A stretch of 64,000 nucleotides of DNA from Eretmocerus hayati (taxonomy: Eukaryota > Arthropoda > Insecta > Hymenoptera > Aphelinidae). The stretch lies in the NCBI GenBank assembly GCA_029851415.1, contig CM056743.1, positions 96,260,501-96,324,500 on the forward strand. Direction: 5' to 3'. Below the pieces are notes generated by a model. The model worked only from the letters and a program-made list of their open reading frames with translations, ran no database searches and was not told the DNA's origin. Positions 58,468-64,000 of this stretch are shown piece after piece. Numbering within the stretch: position 1 is the stretch's first letter; every line of letters starts with the position of its first letter. A program made the translations under genes and the position numbers.

Positions 58468-59232
58468 ATGAGTGAGGTCTTTGTGGTGTCGAGTACCTCC
58501 ACATACATCGATCAAAACATCAAACTCAAGGAGCATCTGTCTCCCAATAAGATCTATGAATTGGGTTTGGTTGATCTAACGATATACCACGCAATTCCAA
58601 ACATCGATTGGAGGAACAACTACTTCTACTGGGGAGATCAAAAATTAGAGATACCTACTGGGACCTATGAGATTGCTGACATTGAAGAGTTTTTGCAGGA
58701 GCATATACCACCGAGGGTGCCACTCAAGACCTACGCAGAAGAAGTGGTAGATGTTGATATCCCGCGAGGGTTGACTGAAAGATCAATTTTCATTCGCGTC
58801 AACAAGAACTCTCTACATTGTGAGATCTTTTCCCATCCCGACATTGATTTCATCCCTGAAAATAGCCTGGCACGTCTTTTGGGGTTTGAAAAATGCACAT
58901 CACCAGCTTACAAGTGGCACACATCTAATCACATTGTGAAAATCAGTCGAGTGAATGTTGTGAGAGTTGAGTGCAATCTGATTCGTGGGACATACTTCAA
59001 TGGATTCCCGTGCTATACGATCTATGAATTTTTGACCCATCAGGTGAAGGCGGGTGAGCAGTATACAAAAGAACCTAAAAACATTTTGTATTTGCAAACG
59101 AGAACGAATGATATAGAAAATATCCGCATAAGACTTTTGGATCAGAACGGTGACCTTATTAACAATCGTGGGGAAGAAGTTACTATGAGATTTCATTTGA
59201 GGGAGAGAAAAAGGAGGGATGTACGTATATAA
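58468..59232 (+). CDS. Polinton minor capsid (penton-like) protein
   Basis: 254 residues, intact. N-terminus FVVSSTSTYIDQNIKLKEHL, then IYELGLVDLTIY, GTYEIADIEEFLQEHI, NSLARLLGF and a C-terminal RIRLLDQNGDLINNRGEEVTMRFHL. This is the pattern I know from the single-jelly-roll minor capsid proteins of insect Polintons, placed next to protease and major capsid. It would form the capsid vertices. Assignment is by recognised motifs and gene order. Confidence 0.75.
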   Translation: MSEVFVVSSTSTYIDQNIKLKEHLSPNKIYELGLVDLTIYHAIPNIDWRNNYFYWGDQKLEIPTGTYEIADIEEFLQEHIPPRVPLKTYAEEVVDVDIPRGLTERSIFIRVNKNSLHCEIFSHPDIDFIPENSLARLLGFEKCTSPAYKWHTSNHIVKISRVNVVRVECNLIRGTYFNGFPCYTIYEFLTHQVKAGEQYTKEPKNILYLQTRTNDIENIRIRLLDQNGDLINNRGEEVTMRFHLRERKRRDVRI

Positions 59233-59349
59233 TACAGCTGAAAAGTCACTCACGTCTCAGTTGTCGAGGTGAGTCGAGTGAGACACACATTCAAGGGGCC
59301 CAGAAAACCTCCACTCACTCGTAAAAGTATCATTTTTCTACAATCTCTG

Positions 59350-59357
59350 GGCTATAA
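59350..59357 (+). promoter_or_regulatory. TATA box of the major capsid gene
   Basis: CTATAAAG about 15 bp before the ATG at 59369, closer than usual. An ATATAATA sequence at the stop codon of the penton-like gene (59225-59233) is an alternative. Confidence 0.4.
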
Positions 59358-59368
59358 AGTGCAGAAAA

Positions 59369-60585
59369 ATGGCTACCCGTTCCGACATCCTGGATATAAC
59401 TAAGCCACCTGTGAAGGATGAGCGTATAACAAAACGCCTGGTTCGTAAATATCAACCCTTTAATTTCCAAAATCTGTCGAGAAATGATGAAATTAGAATC
59501 ACCGTATCGAGCAATGACGTCTATCTGTTACCAAGTGAAGCTTATTTATACATAGCTGGTAATATAGCGTTTGACACTGAGGCAAATATCATTCTTGTCA
59601 ATAATTTTCCGTGTTTCATGTTTGAAAGTGCTCGTATTGAAATTAACAATGTTATCATTGATGAAACTAAAAATGTTGGGATTGTCACGCTTATGAAAAA
59701 TATCGCATCACTTTCTGCTGATGAGGAAAAGAGCCTGTCGGGGGGAGCATACCATTCTGGAGACTACACAATCAGCACAGGTTTTGGCTTCAATTTTGCA
59801 CTGCCATTGAACAAAATGTTTGGTTTTTGTGAGGATTACAAGCGTGTGATTGCTCATGCAAAATTCGATATCGTCCTGCTGAGATCGAAAAACGATAATG
59901 ATTGTGTGATAACCACCAAAGACGAGTGCAACCCAGTGATAAACTTGTCAGCGGTAACGCTTCACATACCCCATGTCTATCCAGCAGATTTAATAAAATT
60001 GCGTCTTTTGAAAATCTTGGAACGTGGGACACCTATATATCTATCATTCAGATCATGGGATTCAGTTGAATATCCATCATTACCGGAAAATACTTCACAG
60101 TTGATATGGCCGATAAAAAGCACTAGTCAGATGGAAAAGCCACGCTACATCATAATCGCTTTCCAAACTGGCAGACGTAATAATCGCAAAAAGAGTGCAG
60201 TGAAATTTGATCACTGTAAGCTGACAAACGTTAAACTTTTCCTCAATTCCGAGGCCTATCCCTATGAGCACATGCATTTGAATTTTGATAATTCGAGGAA
60301 TACTCCAATTCTCTATCAGATGCTCAAATATTTAGACAGAGCTATTACGACACGGAAAATGCAAGTCTGTCTATGAGTATGGCAAATTTTATCGATAAAT
60401 ATCCGATAATAGCCTTGGACATTTCAGAACAAGATGAATCGGTGAAATCGTTGGTCGTTGACATTCGTTTGGAACTGGAATTCAAGGGAAATATCCCGAA
60501 AAATACGGCAGCGTATTGCATCATCATTCACGATAAGATTGTTGAATATAATCCACTGACGAGTATGGTTCAAAAGATAATTTGA
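59369..60585 (+). pseudogene. Polinton major capsid protein (double jelly roll), one frameshift
   Basis: The frame 59369-60376 carries LVRKYQPFNFQNLS, MFESARIEINN, KMFGFCEDYKRV, WPIKSTSQMEKPRYIIIAFQT and FDHCKLTNVKLFLNSEAYPYE. The C-terminal region continues in another frame to 60585 with FIDKYPIIALDISEQDE, LELEFKGN and AYCIIIHDKIVEYNP. The reading changes frame between about 60320 and 60333, so a single indel has broken one protein of about 405 residues. Motifs match the double-jelly-roll capsid family of insect Polintons, whose trimers form the capsid shell. Confidence 0.75.
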
Positions 60586-60605
60586 AAGCTTTTCTACAGC
60601 AGTCG

Positions 60606-60650
<45 letters not shown>
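60606..60650. repeat. (CAA)n microsatellite
   Basis: Fifteen CAA units between the capsid gene and the next gene. Confidence 0.95.
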
Positions 60651-60761
60651 GCAGATGACACGGGGTCTGAAGTGGGGGGAAAGAAGAAGAAAAAATCCCA
60701 CCCCACGTCTTACGACGTTTGTGGGCGATTCGACATGAGTGATCTTTAAAAGGCTCACCCC

Positions 60762-61325
60762 ATGCGTGCAAATTACATCTTTATCGATATGCAAGGCTAT
60801 ACGATTGGATATGCTAAACAGGTGTTCATTCCCAAGGAAATTGCTCTGATCAATCAAGAGCTGAAAGAATGCATCAAGACCTATGAGCCGCTGCACTATA
60901 CGATTGAACCACCCTATGACATAAAAAATCTAGAGACTCACGAGCTCAAGAATATGATCCATCATTTCAACTATGGGCATAATATACCATGGGGTGCGGG
61001 TTCCACGCCTTGGGATCAAAAAGTTGCTGGAATAGCACGGGAATTGGAAACAGCACGCTCAGTCTTGAGAATGAATCTCGTCTATGTGAATTGTGATGAG
61101 AAAAAGTATTGGCTACGTCAACTTCTACCCGAATATTTCAAGCACAATACATCATTTTGGCTGAGAAATATATGCGAAGAGTGTGGTGGTGAGGGTGATG
61201 GTTATTTTGACAGAGACTATAACTACGCCCCTTGCAAATTCCACGATAATTCATCATTTAGATGTGCACTACGTACCGCACAACATATGTATCACTTGAA
61301 GAATAGAAAGCACACGGACGGATAA
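60762..61325 (+). CDS. Polinton accessory protein with FIDMQGY motif
   Basis: 187 residues, intact. YIFIDMQGYTIG and FIPKEIAL at the N-terminus, WVAGIAREL-like centre, and a Cys/His cluster at the C-terminus (ICEECGGEGDGYF, CKFHDNSSFRCALRTAQHM) that may bind zinc. I recognise the (V/I)D-QG opening from uncharacterised proteins of insect Polintons. Function unknown. A weak TATA-like TTTAAAAGG precedes the ATG by about 20 bp. Confidence 0.6.
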   Translation: MRANYIFIDMQGYTIGYAKQVFIPKEIALINQELKECIKTYEPLHYTIEPPYDIKNLETHELKNMIHHFNYGHNIPWGAGSTPWDQKVAGIARELETARSVLRMNLVYVNCDEKKYWLRQLLPEYFKHNTSFWLRNICEECGGEGDGYFDRDYNYAPCKFHDNSSFRCALRTAQHMYHLKNRKHTDG

Positions 61326-61442
61326 TTTTCGCCTCTCTCTATGTATCTATGTGCATATAAATAAAAAAAAAATCCATGGAAAAATGGTGTTGTTATTCCA
61401 TCGCAACTCCCTCCCCACTCCTTTTTCAAATCTCTCACGAGG

Positions 61443-61478
61443 TATAAATTGATGAATTTAGAATCTCTGAAAGTCAGT
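61443..61478 (+). promoter_or_regulatory. TATA box and initiator of the integrase gene
   Basis: TATAAATT at 61443-61450 and TCAGT at 61474-61478, followed by the ATG at 61505. The promoter is intact but separated from its coding region by the insertion that starts at 61515. Confidence 0.6.
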
Positions 61479-61504
61479 TGAAATTATCAAGTCCAACACA
61501 CACA

Positions 61505-64000
61505 ATGGATCAATCCCACACAGCATGAGAATCTTTCAGAAACCTTCCTGCAAGCTCTCAGGAAAACCCGGAAATCTTTCAGAAAGATTTCACTGAATGC
61601 TTCCCTCAATGGAGATATGTCCCACTTCAGACACCTTTCTGCAAGATTTCATGAAATATTGCCGGGAATATTTCGGGAAGCTTTCAGAAACATTTCATTG
61701 AAATATTTCAGTGAAATGTTCCTGCATCATATATATGCGTTAATGTTCTGTCTGTGGAATCCATATTTTGCTTGATAAGTTTCTTAATCATTCTAATGCA
61801 TGACTCCTTAGTTCTGACGTGTACTTCAACTCCATTGTGACGTTGAATCCGAAGCTTCACGTTAGATTCATCCAGGTTTCATGAACTCTTCGATGTATGC
61901 GATACCTAACCGATAAGCCATCCTCCTGTCTTATATACTAACCAGCGTTTGTTGTGAACGCTTGCGAGAAAGCCTTTACGCATCTTCAAATAATCCTGAC
62001 GTATCATCTACAGACCATTATGCATAGCTGGTCCTGGGTATGTTATCACACATGACAGATCATTTGATACTATCATCAGATTTCCTGATAGATAGTTTCC
62101 CAAAAACCATATCATTTATGAGAACGAAATTTGAGAACTAAAGTGTGTTACGCGACATCTATCGGGAACAGAATCTTACAATGAAATATTCCTGGAAGAT
62201 TCCTACAATCTTTCACTGCAATGTTTCTGGAAGATTCCTACAACCTTTCACTGCAATGTCTCTGAAAGATTCCCAGAATGTTCTACCGCAATGTTCATGT
62301 GTGATATCCCACAGATTCAAGTCGTTAAGAGTTACTCCTCGCAATACTTTAACAGGATAATATGTTCTTACCTCGGTTGTAACGGTTTTCGGTATTAATA
62401 TGCAGTACCCCGTCACACAGTTTTGCTCTGAAAGATTTTAGGGGGCTTGCGAGAATCTATCAACAATATCTCAGTGCAAGATTCCTGGGAGATTACCTGT
62501 GGAATGTTCCCAAGAAATATGTACGGAATCAGTCAGAGAGCTTCTACAAACCTATTATTATGATGGCTTTATTTGTATGCGACGACTCGTGATTAGCCTA
62601 AATTCAAAAGAGATTTGAACAAGTTAGGAATTCAATGAGCTCATATCACAGCGGAGGCTTGCAAATCTTCCAGAAATATTTCAGTCAATTGTTCCAAGAA
62701 ATCTTCCAGAGAGCTTTCGTGAATCTTTCAGAAATATTTCAGTGCAAGGTTTCCGAAAGATTGCGTGTAAGATTCTTTGAAATATTTACGGGAGCTTCCG
62801 GGAAGCTTTCTCTGAAATAATGCCACGGAACATTTTGAAATATCACCTGCAATATCCCTGCAAGATTCCTGGGAGATTGCAATGAAATATTTCATTGATC
62901 TCAATATCGTACAAAAATTTCGCGGAAATTCTTCCCAAGAATATTGCATTGAAATCTTCCAGAAAGCTTTCGTAAAGATTTCAACAATATTTCAGTGCAA
63001 CGTTTCTGAAAGATTACCGGTGAAATAATTCCTAGAAATAGTTTTGGAACCTTTTAGAAGGTATTCAGGAATTTTTCAGTTTCATTAGGTGCTATTGAGT
63101 GGCAGAAAGGTTACTTATAGAGGAATTCCTTGAAATGTTCCCGAAATCTATTGATTCAATGAAAACCAGAATCAAATTGATTTTCCAAGCTCAGTCCAAA
63201 GTGGTACGTTTCATATCGTGAGTTAGAAGGATAACTCACAGCCACAAAGTGCTCCATATAGAGTATCAGAATGCGGTGAGTTTTGAAAATCCATCATATA
63301 ATTTCTGAAGATTTCCCAGCCTAACAAAACTGCAAGCACGATGTTATTTCAAACTGGTCTCAGAATGTAGCCCTCCGTAGAAGCTAGCAAACTTTCCAGA
63401 AAATTTTGGGGACGGAAATATTATACTCAATATCGGTGAAACATTTCCAGGAGATTCTCCCCATAGCAGTGAAACCTCACAAGAGGCTCCCGTAACTCTT
63501 CCAAAACTTCTCCCCAAAATATTGCACTTACATCTTTCAGAAAGCTTTCGATAATCTTTCAGAAATATTTCAGTGAATTGTTTCAAGGAATCTTTCCAAA
63601 AGCTCCCGTGAATCTTCCAGAAATATTTCAGTGCAAGGTTACTGAAAGATTGAGTGTAAGATCCTTTGAAATATTTACGGAAGCTTCCAGGGAGCTTTCT
63701 CTGAAATATTGCCACGGAACATTTTGAAATATCTCACGCAATATCCCTGCAAGATTCCCGGGAGATTGCAATGAAATATTCCCCTGAACCGTTCTTTGAA
63801 ATATTTCCATGCTGTGTGGGATTTAGTGCTGAAAAAGTGCGATTGGTGAACGAATTACATAAGCCTGCAAGGTGATTTTTCCCACGACGGAGAGTGATTG
63901 TTCGTTCGATAGATGATTGTTGGCAGATTGATTCAATGAGTATGTTACAGCATTCTAAATCCAATAAGGGGTACAATTATATCTTGGCTGTAATAGACGT
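61505..64000 (+). pseudogene. Polinton integrase, split near the start codon and cut by the window end
   Basis: The ATG at 61505 and two further codons are followed by the 2.3-kb decamer element (61515-63820); the same frame resumes at 63822. The downstream part reads VNELHKPAR, FFPRRRVIVRSIDDCWQ and SNKGYNYILAVIDV, the beginning of a Polinton rve-type integrase with the first catalytic-site region (WQID). A TGA at 63873-63875 interrupts the frame as well. The catalytic core lies beyond the window. Two independent lesions mean it is dead. Confidence 0.75.
61515..63820. mobile_element. 2.3-kb decamer-repeat element in the integrase gene
   Basis: Ends CCCACACAGCATG and CATGCTGTGTGGG, flanked by AT on both sides (61513-61514 and 63821-63822). 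The body is made of degenerate 10-bp units rich in TTTCAGAAAT and TTCCAGAAAG, with a direct repeat of about 180 bp at 62715-62890 and 63605-63780. The left and right halves also carry inverted similarity near the ends. No coding frame. The integrase reading frame on both sides defines the empty site, which supports a real insertion rather than a satellite array. Confidence 0.7.

Larger units (their letters stand above)
56020..64000. mobile_element. Polinton/Maverick element (partial)
   Basis: Adjacent genes for packaging ATPase, adenovirus-like protease, penton-like and double-jelly-roll capsid proteins and a Polinton-type integrase identify a Polinton. Protein-primed DNA polymerase B is not in the window; it and the right terminal repeat should lie beyond 64000 or be lost. 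At least three genes are broken (ATPase, capsid, integrase), so this copy is not functional. Confidence 0.85.

Overview
The window reads as animal, most likely insect, nuclear DNA: low coding density, AT-rich intergenic sequence, spliced-gene remains, and a dense stack of transposable elements of types typical of arthropods (Ty3/gypsy, Jockey-like LINE, Helitron, Transib-like, Polinton/Maverick, Penelope-like). A hymenopteran or other insect host is plausible, but nothing here fixes the species. Almost every recognisable open frame belongs to a mobile element, and most carry at least one lesion.

Layout. 1-3657: right part of a Transib-like foldback element built of a 527-bp tandem repeat, ending in a CACTATG heptamer (read inward) next to CGGCG. 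3972-4645: small TA-flanked foldback. 4677-5576: short related repeats. 5896-5972: tRNA-like sequence; 6102-6228: 12-bp CAGCTG minisatellite. 9214-13127: a three-exon remnant of a multi-copy arthropod protein family with intact splice signals but stop codons and a frameshift in exon 3. 13680-14620: 175-bp satellite. 15020-15077: Helitron 3' terminus; 15125-15450: 10-bp minisatellite. 16046-18604 (minus): unknown frames, C2H2 zinc-finger remnants and the C-terminus of a Helitron helicase. 19427-21934: large foldback (family A).

22287-39965 is a nest. A foldback of family B was split by a Ty3/gypsy element (22602-38184, minus strand, TSD CTGC). That gypsy later received a second family-B foldback (31713-34211, itself carrying a Penelope-like inverted-repeat insertion with hammerhead-like motifs) and, in its 5' LTR, a family-C foldback (35319-37346, TSD GATA). 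The gypsy element has gag, pol (PR-RT-RH-INT with two AT-hook-like motifs) and two extra coiled-coil frames, one 5' of gag and one 3' of pol.

39966-42600 holds an LTR-end/primer-site candidate, a 158-bp MITE and a tRNA-like sequence. A Jockey-like LINE (minus, RT at 42792-44132, endonuclease at 54012-54440) is split by a 9.6-kb Transib-like foldback (44434-54011, TSD CGACG), which itself contains a family-D foldback (51891-53970). From about 56.0 kb to the window end lies a Polinton/Maverick: accessory protein, packaging ATPase lacking its P-loop, a PLA2-like/cysteine-protease fusion, penton-like and double-jelly-roll capsid proteins, a DMQG-type accessory protein, and an integrase split near its start codon by a 2.3-kb decamer-repeat element (61515-63820). 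The plus-strand Polinton genes mostly have their own TATA box and initiator.

The most interesting signals are: the Transib-like foldbacks with RAG-signal-like heptamers; a modular superfamily of long, near-perfect foldbacks (A, C, D, with B sharing ends with A); the inverted GGTCA array in the gypsy 3' region; and the PLA2-protease fusion.
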